This document shows positions 36,175-45,162 of a DNA stretch of 64,000 nucleotides, piece by piece. The stretch comes from Bacillus sp. CH140a_4T (GTDB lineage: Bacteria; Bacillota; Bacilli; Bacillales; Bacillaceae_G): the NCBI RefSeq assembly GCF_008923725.1, contig NZ_WBPF01000005.1, positions 914,293 through 978,292 on the forward strand. The letters run 5' to 3'. The translations under genes and the position numbers were made by a program. The notes under the pieces were generated by a model. That model was not told where the DNA came from and made no database searches. It saw only the letters and a list, made by a program, of their open reading frames with translations. The first letter of the stretch is position 1. Each line of letters starts with the position of its first letter.

Positions 36175-36432
36175 ATGAATTCATTCGAAAAAATAACCTT
36201 ATTTATTCTTAGTTTTCTTTTATACCCAATCGGTATTATTACATGGATTATTTCACTCTTTAGTAAAGATCTTGAAAAAAAGAAAGTAGGGCGTATTTGT
36301 CTTTATATCTCTCTATTCTCATTCGTCCTTTTCGTAATCCTTGGAATTGCAACGCTCCTTATGACTGCTACTTTTAACGTTGATCTGAATCACTCCGAAT
36401 CTATCGAGTATCAAATAAATGACGCTGAATAA
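36175..36432 (+). CDS. Small two-helix membrane protein, 85 residues
   Basis: Two hydrophobic segments: ITLFILSFLLYPIGIITWII and ICLYISLFSFVLFVILGIA, joined by the basic loop KDLEKKKVGR, with an acidic tail ending SIEYQINDAE. The start at 36175 has AGGGGG upstream. I recognise no family with certainty. It is convergent with the ABC exporter and shares a terminator with it. Confidence 0.65.
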   Translation: MNSFEKITLFILSFLLYPIGIITWIISLFSKDLEKKKVGRICLYISLFSFVLFVILGIATLLMTATFNVDLNHSESIEYQINDAE

Positions 36433-36457
36433 AGATTAGAGCAATGCTCTTATCTTT
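36431..36457. terminator. Bidirectional terminator
   Basis: Arms AAAGATTAGAGC and GCTCTTATCTTT around AAT with one mismatch, between convergent genes. Confidence 0.7.
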
Positions 36458-38105
36458 ATTCACATCTCTGTAAAAATGAATGACTATGTATTAATTCTTC
36501 AGGACTTCCACATGCAACAATACTTCCTTCTTTCATTATGACAACACGATCTGCTAGTATCGCTTTCTCTACATCATGTGTTGCCACAATTCTCGTGACC
36601 TCTCTTCCTAATCCTTCTATCATATTCCAAACTGTTTCTTGGTTGCTCGGATCTAATCCCGCAGTTGGTTCATCTAAAATAATAAGATTCGGATTTGAAA
36701 CAATGGCACGTAATAATGCAAGACGTTTTCTTTCTCCTCCCGAAAACTCTTCACCACTTTTATGTAGTACAGTTTGAATCCCTTCCGATAAATCTCTAAT
36801 AATTGGCTTCATATTTACAAGTTCAATATTTTTTTCTAACTGCTTTTCTAGACACTTCTCCTCGAAATACATATTCTCTTTTACTGCCGTCCGAAAGAAA
36901 CGAGGTTCTTGCCACACTGTAGTCATACGTGCCTCATTACCGTAAGAAACAATGCTACCGTTAGATGGTTTATACAACCCTGTCATTAATTTTAAAAGCG
37001 TTGTTTTTCCTGCACCACTTTCTCCCACAATAATAACGAGTTCACCAGGATTAATTTGCAAATCAATATTATGAATTCTACATTTCTCTTCATCATTCTC
37101 TTGAAATGAAACATTTGTTACCGTCATTCCCATCGCTCTTTCTCGATTACTATTTGCCACTCGTTTATCTAAAAAAGAAAAAACTCTATTTGCCGAAGCA
37201 ACTGCAACTTGTGTCATCATTAATAAATCGCCAACGTAACGGACTGGAAAAAAGAGCATTTCAATTGTGGCTAACACTGTAATAATTGAACCAACTTCCA
37301 TTTCTCCCTTCATTATTTTTTGCGCGCCTATAATGAGAACAACGATATATGCCCCTGTTTCAATCACTGTCCCAACTACTCCAATGCAGTGTTGCATCAT
37401 CGTCTTCTTTACTTCTGTTTTATAAGATTGTGCTGTTACTCCTTGAAATAAGCGAATGGCCCAATTTTCTTTTTGCAAACTACGTAAATCTTGTGCTCCT
37501 TTTACAAATTGTGACACCATCTCTACAACACTTGACTGATTGTTTTGAGCAATGCTTGCAATATTTCTTACCTTTTCTCCCATTAACATCGGAACAGTTG
37601 CACTTAAAAATAAAAACGGAGTTACCCACAATATGAACTTTATATCTATATGTTGTAGTGCTATGAACGCACCTACAAATTGCGCAATAGCGTGTATATA
37701 TTCTATTAATATAGAACCATATAACCTAATCCAATTCGGAATATCAGACACAACTAACGTCTCTAACTCTCCTTGTTTAATCTTCTCACTCTCTTCAAAC
37801 GGTAATGAGAAAAAATGATGCAATACATTTATACGCTTCTCTCGTAATATTCGCTGACTCGCTTTGGAGCTTATATAATCAAATGAAAGATTGTTCACCC
37901 ACATCAACAAGCGACTCCCTGCAAACAATGCAATATATACATACGCAGCTTTTAATTCCCGCTGAATCAGGTTATCTACAATTAGCCCCATGAATAGTGG
38001 ACGAGATAAATTTAAAATAGCTGCAAAGAGTCCACTGCATATAGCTGCTATTACTAACACTTTTTCTTTCTGTAACGGTAACAATATTCTTTTATATTCC
38101 TTCAT
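36456..38105 (-). CDS. ABC exporter with fused membrane and ATPase domains
   Basis: 549 residues. Residues 1-300 are a six-helix ABC_membrane domain. The ATPase domain follows, with Walker A GESGAGKTT, a short Q-loop WQEPRFF, signature SGGERKRLAL, Walker B LIILDEPTAGLDP and the switch His in VATHD. It works as a homodimer or heterodimer; no partner half-transporter lies beside it. The substrate is unknown (lipid, peptide or drug). The start at 38105 follows GAGGGA. Confidence 0.9.
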   Translation of the reverse strand: MKEYKRILLPLQKEKVLVIAAICSGLFAAILNLSRPLFMGLIVDNLIQRELKAAYVYIALFAGSRLLMWVNNLSFDYISSKASQRILREKRINVLHHFFSLPFEESEKIKQGELETLVVSDIPNWIRLYGSILIEYIHAIAQFVGAFIALQHIDIKFILWVTPFLFLSATVPMLMGEKVRNIASIAQNNQSSVVEMVSQFVKGAQDLRSLQKENWAIRLFQGVTAQSYKTEVKKTMMQHCIGVVGTVIETGAYIVVLIIGAQKIMKGEMEVGSIITVLATIEMLFFPVRYVGDLLMMTQVAVASANRVFSFLDKRVANSNRERAMGMTVTNVSFQENDEEKCRIHNIDLQINPGELVIIVGESGAGKTTLLKLMTGLYKPSNGSIVSYGNEARMTTVWQEPRFFRTAVKENMYFEEKCLEKQLEKNIELVNMKPIIRDLSEGIQTVLHKSGEEFSGGERKRLALLRAIVSNPNLIILDEPTAGLDPSNQETVWNMIEGLGREVTRIVATHDVEKAILADRVVIMKEGSIVACGSPEELIHSHSFLQRCE

Positions 38106-38133
38106 GATATTCCCTCCATTTTTATAGTAAAAA

Positions 38134-38167
38134 GAAAGGGATGAAACCATTCGGTTTCATCCCTTTC
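38134..38167 (-). terminator. Terminator of acnA, distal hairpin
   Basis: Perfect 15-bp arms GAAAGGGATGAAACC around four bases, followed by TTTTT on the minus strand. Confidence 0.8.
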
Positions 38168-38176
38168 CATAAAATA

Positions 38177-38202
38177 AGGAAGCTAACAGTTATTAGCTTC
38201 CT
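38177..38202 (-). terminator. Hairpin just after acnA, proximal
   Basis: Arms AGGAAGCTAA and TTAGCTTCCT around six bases. It lacks a T-run of its own; with the hairpin at 38134 it forms a double structure. Confidence 0.5.
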
Positions 38203-38220
38203 ATCATTCATTTCAATTAT

Positions 38221-40944
38221 TTAGTTCGACACTTTAGATTCTTCAATTTTCTCACGAAGAACCATTTGCAGAATACCACCGTGACGGTAGTAGTCAATTT
38301 CAACTTCACTATCGAAACGAGCTACTACTTCAAATTGTTTTTCGTTTCCATCTGCATCAGTTGCAACTACTTTTACAAGATCGCGTGGTCTAACTGTTTT
38401 GTCAATTTGAATTTCAAATGACTCATTACCAACAAGACCTAATGTTTCAGTGCTTTCGCCATCTTTAAATTGAAGTGGTAACACACCCATTAACACTAAA
38501 TTACTACGGTGAATACGCTCAAAGCTTTCTGCGATTACTGCTTTAATACCTAATAAGTTTGTACCTTTCGCAGCCCAGTCACGAGAACTTCCCATACCGT
38601 AATCTTTACCAGCAACAACTAGAAGGCCTGTGCCATCTTCTTTATATTTCATAGCAGCATCATAGATTGATGTTACTTCACCAGTTGGCCAATATGTTGT
38701 GTATCCGCCTTCTGTTCCTGGTGCGATTTGGTTTTTAATACGGATGTTCGCGAATGTACCACGCATCATAACTTCGTGGTTACCACGACGAGAACCGTAA
38801 GAGTTGAAGTCAACTGGTTGTACGCCGTTTTCTAATAAGTAGCGTCCAGCTGGTGTGTGCTTACCGATTGAACCTGCTGGTGAAATGTGGTCTGTCGTTA
38901 CAGAGTCACCAAATTTACCAACTATGCGTAAGCCTGATAACGTTTCAACTTCACCTGGTTCTTTAGATAATCCTTCAAAGAATGGTGGGTTTTGAATGTA
39001 TGTTGAATCATTATCCCAAGTATATAAAGCTTCATTTGAAGTTTGGATTTCATTCCAACGCTCATTGCTATTAAATACTTGTGCATATTCTTTCTTGAAC
39101 AGTTCAGATGTAACAACACTTTGAACTACATCTTCAATTTCTTTAGCTGATGGCCAAATATCGTTGAAGTATACAGCATTGCCATTTGCATCTTTACCGA
39201 TTGCATCATTTTTCAGATCAATATCAACAGTACCTGCAAGTGCATATGCCACAACAAGTGGTGGTGATGCTAAGTAATTCGCTTTTACAAGTGGATGAAT
39301 ACGACCTTCAAAGTTACGGTTACCAGATAAAACAGATGTTACTAGTAAGTCGTTTGCTGCGATTGATTCTTCTAATTCTGGCGCTAACGGACCAGAGTTA
39401 CCGATACAAGTCGTACAGCCGTAACCAACTGTTTGGAAACCTAATTGATCTAAATATGTTGTTAAACCTGATTTATCTAAGTACTCAGTAACAACTTTAG
39501 ATCCTGGTGCTAATGATGTTTTTACGTACTCAGGTACTACAAGCCCTTTTTCAATTGCTTTCTTCGCAACTAGACCTGCCCCAATTAATACGTATGGGTT
39601 TGATGTATTTGTACAGCTTGTAATTGCAGCGATTGCAATTGCACCTGTCTTCATCGTTACTTCTTTATCTTCTAATGTAACCTTCACTTCTTTATCGAAC
39701 TCTTGCGCATTAAATCCAAGTCCTTGTGTTCCAACTGGTGCTAAAACAGCTTTGTGGAACGCATCTTTCATATCTGAAAGTGGAATTAAATCTTGTGGGC
39801 GTTTCGGTCCAGAAAGGTTAGATTCAATTGTATTTAAATCAATTTCAACAAGATCAGTGTAAATTGGATCTTTGCTGTCTGCTGTATAGAATAAACCATT
39901 TGCTTTACAGTATTCTTCAACAATGCGAATTTGCTCTTCATCCCTACCTGTTAAACGTAAGTACTCTAATGAAATATCGTCAATTGGGAAGAATCCACAA
40001 GTTGCGCCGTATTCTGGTGCCATGTTTGAAATTGTTGCACGATCAGCTAAAGGCATGCTCTTTAGTCCATTACCGAAGAACTCAACGAATTTACCAACTA
40101 CACCTTTTTGACGTAATACTTGTGTTACTTTTAATGCAACGTCAGTTGCTGTAGTACCACTTGGAAGTGTACCAGTTAATTTCACACCAATTACTTCAGG
40201 TACTGGGAAGTATGAAGGCTGTCCAAGCATTCCAGCTTCTGCCTCAATACCACCAACGCCCCATCCAAGAACGCCGATACCGTTAATCATTGTTGTATGT
40301 GAGTCTGTTCCAACTAATGAATCTGGGTATGCAACTAAGTCACCTTCAGCATTTTTCACAGCATGAACGACTGGCGCTAAATATTCAAGGTTTACTTGGT
40401 GTACAATACCTGTAGCTGGTGGAACTGCACGATAGTTATCAAATGATTTTTGTGCCCAGCTTAAAAATTTATAACGTTCTTCATTACGTTTAAACTCTAA
40501 GTCCATGTTGAATGCAAGCGCGTCTGCCGTTCCCGCTCTATCAACCTGTACAGAGTGGTCAATTACAAGGTCTACAGTAATTTCTGGATTAATTTTATCA
40601 GGATCCCCGCCCATATCTGCCATTGCTTTACGAAGCGAAGCCAAATCTACAACAGCTGGAACACCAGTGAAATCTTGTAAAATTACACGAGATGGTTTAA
40701 ATGGAACATCGATATCTTGCACATCTTTCGTTCCCCATTTCGCTAAATTTGTAACATGTTCTTCTGTAATTACACGTCCGTCTACTTGACGAAGTACGGA
40801 TTCAAGTAAAACTTTCACGGAATATGGTAATTGAGATACGTTGCCAACCCCTGCGTTTTCAAGCGCTTTCAAATCATAATAATGATACGTTTTTTCATCT
40901 ACTTCAAAAGTTGCACGTGATTGAAATGGATTATGTTTGACCAT
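38221..40944 (-). CDS. acnA: Aconitate hydratase
   Basis: 907 residues, full length for AcnA/CitB. The three cysteines that hold the [4Fe-4S] cluster are in SCTNTSNP and [11 protein letters not shown]. Active-site stretches such as [20 protein letters not shown] and the C-terminal swivel domain ([10 protein letters not shown]) are complete. It isomerises citrate to isocitrate in the TCA cycle and in B. subtilis also binds RNA when iron is low. AGGGGGG precedes the ATG. A CcpC-type box lies upstream, and two hairpins end the transcript. Confidence 0.97.
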   Translation of the reverse strand: MVKHNPFQSRATFEVDEKTYHYYDLKALENAGVGNVSQLPYSVKVLLESVLRQVDGRVITEEHVTNLAKWGTKDVQDIDVPFKPSRVILQDFTGVPAVVDLASLRKAMADMGGDPDKINPEITVDLVIDHSVQVDRAGTADALAFNMDLEFKRNEERYKFLSWAQKSFDNYRAVPPATGIVHQVNLEYLAPVVHAVKNAEGDLVAYPDSLVGTDSHTTMINGIGVLGWGVGGIEAEAGMLGQPSYFPVPEVIGVKLTGTLPSGTTATDVALKVTQVLRQKGVVGKFVEFFGNGLKSMPLADRATISNMAPEYGATCGFFPIDDISLEYLRLTGRDEEQIRIVEEYCKANGLFYTADSKDPIYTDLVEIDLNTIESNLSGPKRPQDLIPLSDMKDAFHKAVLAPVGTQGLGFNAQEFDKEVKVTLEDKEVTMKTGAIAIAAITSCTNTSNPYVLIGAGLVAKKAIEKGLVVPEYVKTSLAPGSKVVTEYLDKSGLTTYLDQLGFQTVGYGCTTCIGNSGPLAPELEESIAANDLLVTSVLSGNRNFEGRIHPLVKANYLASPPLVVAYALAGTVDIDLKNDAIGKDANGNAVYFNDIWPSAKEIEDVVQSVVTSELFKKEYAQVFNSNERWNEIQTSNEALYTWDNDSTYIQNPPFFEGLSKEPGEVETLSGLRIVGKFGDSVTTDHISPAGSIGKHTPAGRYLLENGVQPVDFNSYGSRRGNHEVMMRGTFANIRIKNQIAPGTEGGYTTYWPTGEVTSIYDAAMKYKEDGTGLLVVAGKDYGMGSSRDWAAKGTNLLGIKAVIAESFERIHRSNLVLMGVLPLQFKDGESTETLGLVGNESFEIQIDKTVRPRDLVKVVATDADGNEKQFEVVARFDSEVEIDYYRHGGILQMVLREKIEESKVSN

Positions 40945-41074
40945 TATGTTTCCCCCCTGTTAAACGTGACTAAGTTGTCTGAATATAAAATTTAGACAAA
41001 CTTTTCAATACCTTACGATAATATCTTATTACAACTTTCTAAATAAGTAAATAATAAGAAACTTATAGATTATC

Positions 41075-41089
41075 ATAAGTTTTCTTTAT
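41075..41089. promoter_or_regulatory. CcpC-type box upstream of acnA
   Basis: ATAA, 7 nt, TTAT: the dyad to which CcpC binds at citB in B. subtilis to repress in rich medium. It ends 131 bp before the acnA start. The surrounding DNA is very AT-rich, so a chance match is possible. Confidence 0.4.
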
Positions 41090-41235
41090 GTTTCTAAATT
41101 TGAATAATGTTCATGCTCCTTATGAATACTATTACTATAAAGTAAAGTGCTCTATTAGCGCTTTACTTACAGTTCATACATACTATGAACTGCTCATCAT
41201 TCAACTTACAAAAAAAGCTATAGAGGTGAAATAAA

Positions 41236-41385
41236 ATGAGTAAAAGAAAAGCAAATCATATTATTTCAGGAATGAATGCTGCATCTGCACAAGGACAAGG
41301 AACTGGTTACAATGAAGAATTTGCAAACGAGCCCTTAACTCCAGCGGAGCGACAGAATAATAAAAAACGTAAAAAGAACCAGTAA
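41236..41385 (+). CDS. sspO: Small acid-soluble spore protein O
   Basis: 49 residues: [20 protein letters not shown], then [20 protein letters not shown] and a basic end NNKKRKKNQ. This matches SspO (also called CotK), a minor spore core protein. GAGGTG precedes the ATG. It is divergent from acnA, the same pairing as sspO and citB in B. subtilis. A CATACTA element at 41179-41185 looks like a sigma-G -10 but has no matching -35. Confidence 0.93.
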   Translation: MSKRKANHIISGMNAASAQGQGTGYNEEFANEPLTPAERQNNKKRKKNQ

Positions 41386-41387
41386 CG

Positions 41388-41425
41388 AAAAATCCCAAAA
41401 GGTCCATTTTCCTTTTGGGATTTTT
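41388..41425. terminator. Bidirectional terminator
   Basis: Perfect 15-bp arms AAAAATCCCAAAAGG around eight bases, between sspO and the deacetylase gene. Confidence 0.85.
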
Positions 41426-41426
41426 T

Positions 41427-42152
41427 CTAATGTTTATAACGTAGTAATTCGGAAACCGTTACAAATCGATAGCCCTGCTTTTTCAGCTCTGGTAAAATTT
41501 TCGCTAGCGCTGCTACTGTTTGACTACGATTATTTCCTCCATCATGTAACAATACAATATCTCCACTTTTAGCATTTTTCACTACATGATTTACAATGGA
41601 TTCAACCCCTGGATTCGCCCAATCACGTGGGTCTTGATGCCAAGACCATAGAACAGTTTGATAACCAGCTTCTTTCGCTGTTTTAAATACAGCATCGTTA
41701 ATATATCCACCAGGAGGACGGAATAGCAAAGGTTCTTTCACCCATTTTTTAAAATATTTCTTTCCATCTAAAATATCATTTTCTAATTTTTCATCTGATG
41801 AATTACTCGCATACAAATGATTCATCGTATGATTTCCAATTTCATGCCCCTCTTTTAACACTTGCTTTACTAAATATGGATTACGCTGCACTCGAAATCC
41901 AATCATAAAAAATGTCGCTTCTGCTTTATATTGACGTAATAAATTTAAAATTTGTGGTGTATACGTTGGATCTGGTCCATCATCAAATGTAATGGCAATA
42001 ATCTTTTCATTATTAGGTACTTCCCATATTACATAGCCAGTTGGTTCTAGCTCTTTTCTGAGCAACATTTTCGCTTCCACTTTTTCAACTTGAAATATAT
42101 GTACTGCGCATAATAAAGAAAAAACGAATAGAAAGATTTTCTGTTTTAGCAT
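41427..42152 (-). CDS. Polysaccharide deacetylase (peptidoglycan/chitin deacetylase type)
   Basis: 241 residues. A signal peptide or anchor (KIFLFVFSLLCAVHIF) is followed by a NodB domain with all five motifs: TFDDGPDP (catalytic base Asp, metal Asp), HTMNH (metal His), RPPGGY, DPRDW and LLHDGG. It removes acetyl groups from N-acetylglucosamine in cell wall or related glycans at the cell surface. B. cereus has several such enzymes. The start is unclear: ATG at 42152 and TTG at 42164 both lack a good ribosome binding site, and a hairpin covers this region. Confidence 0.88.
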   Translation of the reverse strand: MLKQKIFLFVFSLLCAVHIFQVEKVEAKMLLRKELEPTGYVIWEVPNNEKIIAITFDDGPDPTYTPQILNLLRQYKAEATFFMIGFRVQRNPYLVKQVLKEGHEIGNHTMNHLYASNSSDEKLENDILDGKKYFKKWVKEPLLFRPPGGYINDAVFKTAKEAGYQTVLWSWHQDPRDWANPGVESIVNHVVKNAKSGDIVLLHDGGNNRSQTVAALAKILPELKKQGYRFVTVSELLRYKH

Positions 42153-42162
42153 AACATTTGTC

Positions 42163-42205
42163 AAAGTAATAAGGTTGTCGAATACACAACAACCTCATTT
42201 ACTTT
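42163..42205 (-). terminator. Hairpin between the 87-residue gene and the deacetylase
   Basis: Arms AAAGTAATAAGGTTGT and ACAACCTCATTTACTTT pair imperfectly. There is no clear T-run; it lies where the deacetylase leader should be. Confidence 0.4.
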
Positions 42206-42462
42206 TCTAATTCATCTACATTTCGCATAATATTTTGGATATTATTTTCGTATTGCTCAAGTTGTGGACGTTGTGTTTCTGAAGCTACTTCTAGCGCATT
42301 TTGAATCTGTTCATACGCTTCCTGAACCTCTTGGCGTAACTCTTTTAAATCATGACCGTAGTTTGGATCATTTTTCACAATGTTGTTAAATGCATGTTCT
42401 GCTTGTGTAACCCCTTGCTGCGCTGCTTGAAAAGCTTGTTGTTTATCTTTATGATATGGCAT
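42199..42462 (-). CDS. Small helical protein, 87 residues (DUF2524/YtzC-like?)
   Basis: An all-helical charged protein: MPYHKDKQQAFQAAQQGVTQ, then a long coiled-coil-like stretch LKELRQEVQEAYEQIQNALE and QYENNIQNIMRNVDELEK. It has no Cys, no signal and no membrane segment. It resembles small Bacillus proteins of the DUF2524 type, though I am not certain of the name. GGGGA precedes the ATG. It is divergent from sspP. Confidence 0.6.
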   Translation of the reverse strand: MPYHKDKQQAFQAAQQGVTQAEHAFNNIVKNDPNYGHDLKELRQEVQEAYEQIQNALEVASETQRPQLEQYENNIQNIMRNVDELEK

Positions 42463-42528
42463 TATATAATCCCCTTTCCATAATAGTTAGTCCCATTTAT
42501 CTTTACCTTTTTTTCTAAAAACATTCTC

Positions 42529-42557
42529 GTATAAATTTGCAAACTTCTCTCATTCTA
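42529..42557 (+). promoter_or_regulatory. Sigma-G promoter of sspP
   Basis: GTATA, 17 nt, CATTCTA: a close match to the sigma-G consensus, 27 nt before the sspP start. Confidence 0.6.
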
Positions 42558-42583
42558 AAGAGAAAGAGGAGGTGTCACATACA

Positions 42584-42706
42584 ATGGAAAAAAACAATCA
42601 CGAAGCGAAAGAAAAAAAGGGACAACCTGAACCATTAAGCGGATCTCATAAAGTAAAAAACCGTAACCATTCACGCCAAAAAAATCATGCACATCATGAT
42701 ATGTAA
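42584..42706 (+). CDS. sspP: Small acid-soluble spore protein P
   Basis: 40 residues: [20 protein letters not shown], then [20 protein letters not shown]. The GQPEPLSGS and KVKNRNH segments and the HDM end identify SspP (CotL). It is a minor forespore-made protein. GAGGAGGTG lies upstream and a sigma-G promoter fits at 42529-42557. Confidence 0.9.
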   Translation: MEKNNHEAKEKKGQPEPLSGSHKVKNRNHSRQKNHAHHDM

Positions 42707-42770
42707 AACAAAAGGTTCACACTAGTTACCTTCATCACATACAATGTTTATATTTTTCCACTTATTCTTC

Positions 42771-42797
42771 ACCCCTACTTCATTCATGCATAACATA
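42771..42797 (+). promoter_or_regulatory. Candidate sigma-K promoter of the Hsp20-like gene
   Basis: AC at 42771, 16 nt, CATAACATA (pattern CATANNNTA), 34 nt before the start. The motif is short, so this is tentative. Confidence 0.35.
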
Positions 42798-42830
42798 GTA
42801 TGAATTGAGATTTTACGGAGGGTGTCTTAC

Positions 42831-43217
42831 ATGGGCAAGAAAAAGAAAGATTGTCTTTTTCATGTTGATGGTTTCGAAGAATGGATGGATCAATTTTGTT
42901 CTGATTCTTGTAGTAACTTTAGTTTCCCAAATCAAATTCATATTGACCTTTGCGAAACTGAACAAGAGTACATTTTGGAAACAGATGTACCAAATGTATC
43001 CGAACAAAATGTAGTCATTAAAAAGATGGAGACAGGCCTAAATATTTGCATACTTCATAATAATAGTTCTTTGCAGCGGATCATTCCTTTACCCGCTACT
43101 ATTATTTATAAGAAGATGCTAGCCTGCTTAGAGAATGGATATTTAGCCATTCATATTTCCAAAAACGAAATTTCTAATAAACATGAAGAAAAAGTTCTTT
43201 TTCAAATTGAGAATTAA
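42831..43217 (+). CDS. Hsp20/alpha-crystallin-like (CotP-like) protein
   Basis: 128 residues. The alpha-crystallin fold can be followed: DLCETEQEYILETDVPNVSE, then VVIKKMETGLNICI, IIPLPATIIYKKMLACLENG, YLAIHISK. This is the pattern of Hsp20 proteins (the GvLxIxxPK end is degenerate: GYLAIHISK). The N-terminal 45 residues are Cys- and Lys-rich and unusual. CotP, a B. subtilis inner coat protein, is of this kind, and the nearby sspP and possible sigma-K promoter suggest a spore role. GGAGGG precedes the ATG at 42831. Confidence 0.7.
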   Translation: MGKKKKDCLFHVDGFEEWMDQFCSDSCSNFSFPNQIHIDLCETEQEYILETDVPNVSEQNVVIKKMETGLNICILHNNSSLQRIIPLPATIIYKKMLACLENGYLAIHISKNEISNKHEEKVLFQIEN

Positions 43218-43220
43218 AAT

Positions 43221-43268
43221 AAAGTGAAACTTTAATCAATAGGAGTTTTACTGCCCGCAAATAGCGGG
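43221..43268 (+). repeat. B. cereus-type intergenic repeat, copy B
   Basis: AAAGTGAAACTTTAATCA is identical to the complement of 20857-20874. It is followed, as in copy A, by a hairpin, here CCCGC/GCGGG at 43254-43268. Confidence 0.45.
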
Positions 43269-43279
43269 ATGAATACAAA

Positions 43280-43311
43280 AATAAACCCCAGTCGTCTGCT
43301 GGGGCTTATTT
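43280..43311 (-). terminator. Terminator of the MFS gene
   Basis: Core stem CCCCAG/CTGGGG extended by AAATAA/TTATTT, overlapping the stop. Confidence 0.7.
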
Positions 43312-44549
43312 CATTTCGCATGTAATTCTAAATTACAATTTCTATCATCCCTCTTTTTCAATAAACCCTTTGTAACTAAAAGTACAGGAAATGCTACAGT
43401 TGAAAATATAGCTAGCGCTGAAAAGACAATAAATCCATTTTGATAACCGTAGTAATCGAGCAGTACACCCCCAACCCATGGACCAATTACTGCTCCAATT
43501 CCCGAAAACCCCATTGCTCCAAAATACGTTCCTTTTAAATGCGAAGCAGCTATACCATCTATAAATACATCCGTCATTGAAAACATGAGAACTTCTCCAA
43601 TTGTAAAAATAATTGTGCAAATGGCAGCACCTAGCGTAGATTCTACTATTCCAAATCCAAACAATCCTCCGCTCACAAATAAAGTTCCCATCATAATGGA
43701 TACTAGCGGTGTATACTTTTTACACATTTGAATAACAGGGTATTGAATTACAACTACAACAATCGCATTTAAAGCTAACATATATGAAAATAATTTCACT
43801 CCATCCTGAAATATATGTGCATTTGCAAAATATTGTGATACTGTTGTCGTTAAGTGAGAAAAACCACAATTACTCAAAATAATACCGACCAAAGCAACTA
43901 AAAATACGACATCCTTCCGCAAAATGCGAATTGCATTTAACATTGTGACAGGCTTTTCTGTATTTACTTTCTTTTTTTCAATTGGATACTTCTTAAATTG
44001 GAACGCTAATATAGCTGTATATAGAATGTATACTCCAGCTGCTACTAGAAAAGGAATTGTTGATTTTGCGCTTCCAATCTGTAATCCGACAAGTGGGCCA
44101 ATTGCTACTCCAACATTGATTGCACCGTAACGCAAATTATATACGAGTAAACGATACTCTGGTTTCGTTAAATCTGATAATAATGCTCTTGAAGTCGGTT
44201 CAAAAAAAGACCGACATAATCCATTCAGAGCATTTAATAAAAAGAAACTTAAAACATGATTTGCAAACGAAAAGCCTATAAATACAAACACCCAAACAAT
44301 CATGGACCATATTATAATCATATTTCGGCCGAATCGATCCGATAAATTCCCTCCAATAAAACTGGCAAACACCCCAACAAGTGCACTCGTTCCGATAATA
44401 GCACCCGTCATTCCTGCTGATACGCCTTTAACAGTCGTTAAATAAATTGCTAAAAAAGGAATACTCATTGACGTGGCAAACCTCGCAAATAAAGTCCCTA
44501 TTATAATTGTCATTCCTAACGGATGTATATTTTGCAACTTCCCCTTCAT
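43311..44549 (-). CDS. Major facilitator superfamily transporter
   Basis: 412 residues with 12 predicted helices. The MFS motif A is GGNLSDRFGRN between helices 2 and 3; a second DYYGYQNGF-type loop lies near the end. It resembles multidrug efflux MFS proteins of the MdtG/YttB kind, with an arginine in NGLCRSFFEPTSRALL in the helix 4 to 5 region. The substrate is unknown. It stands alone, with terminators on both sides. Confidence 0.88.
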   Translation of the reverse strand: MKGKLQNIHPLGMTIIIGTLFARFATSMSIPFLAIYLTTVKGVSAGMTGAIIGTSALVGVFASFIGGNLSDRFGRNMIIIWSMIVWVFVFIGFSFANHVLSFFLLNALNGLCRSFFEPTSRALLSDLTKPEYRLLVYNLRYGAINVGVAIGPLVGLQIGSAKSTIPFLVAAGVYILYTAILAFQFKKYPIEKKKVNTEKPVTMLNAIRILRKDVVFLVALVGIILSNCGFSHLTTTVSQYFANAHIFQDGVKLFSYMLALNAIVVVVIQYPVIQMCKKYTPLVSIMMGTLFVSGGLFGFGIVESTLGAAICTIIFTIGEVLMFSMTDVFIDGIAASHLKGTYFGAMGFSGIGAVIGPWVGGVLLDYYGYQNGFIVFSALAIFSTVAFPVLLVTKGLLKKRDDRNCNLELHAK

Positions 44550-44582
44550 CTTAAAAACCTACTCTCCCTGTTCTTACATAAA

Positions 44583-44611
44583 AAAAGAAAGCAAAGGATC
44601 TGCTTTCTTTT
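44583..44611 (-). terminator. Terminator of the 137-residue gene
   Basis: Arms AAAAGAAAGCA and TGCTTTCTTTT around seven bases. Confidence 0.75.
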
Positions 44612-44617
44612 CCCTTT

Positions 44618-45031
44618 TTATACTTGAGCTGTTGATACCCGAGCTGTTCTCGTTATGTCCATATCTATGCCATATGTAAACTGTAATTCTTTACAAACAT
44701 CTTTAATTAAAATTGCGACATTATACTTCTCATTAAATTGTAAAACGATATTTTCTACTTCTTCATATGTATACTTATATTCCCCTGTAATGACACTTTT
44801 TAGATCAAAACATTCATTTATACAAAGTTGCACAAGTAGTTGGTCATATTTCTCTATTACATCTTCTCTCTTCCACAGTACCTCTTTTACATATAACCGA
44901 TCAAACTTCACACTTTCTCGATTACAATCCGTTAAAATCCGGGTCATTTCATTTAATTCTCGATACAATTCAGAAATATTTTTACTTAAACTAAGCAGTT
45001 TATCTACACCGTTTTCATATAACATATTCAT
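44618..45031 (-). CDS. Hypothetical protein, 137 residues
   Basis: A soluble helical protein (VDKLLSLSKNISELYRELNE, then MTRILTDCNRESVKF) without signal, membrane segment or recognised motif. The C-terminal part YEEVENIVLQFNEKYNVAIL may form a helix-strand unit. GGGGGTGG precedes the ATG. It stands between the MFS and alanyl-tRNA editing genes but is divergent from the latter. Nothing suggests a function. Confidence 0.65.
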   Translation of the reverse strand: MNMLYENGVDKLLSLSKNISELYRELNEMTRILTDCNRESVKFDRLYVKEVLWKREDVIEKYDQLLVQLCINECFDLKSVITGEYKYTYEEVENIVLQFNEKYNVAILIKDVCKELQFTYGIDMDITRTARVSTAQV

Positions 45032-45162
45032 TCCACCCCCGCATTTTCTTTTTCTTATTATAGCAAGAAAATTCCAAAAATAGTTTCTTTCTTCTGAAAT
45101 ATTAGGAAACTAATTTCAATTGCTTTACAATGAAACTAGTGAACACGAAAGGGGAAAGAAAA

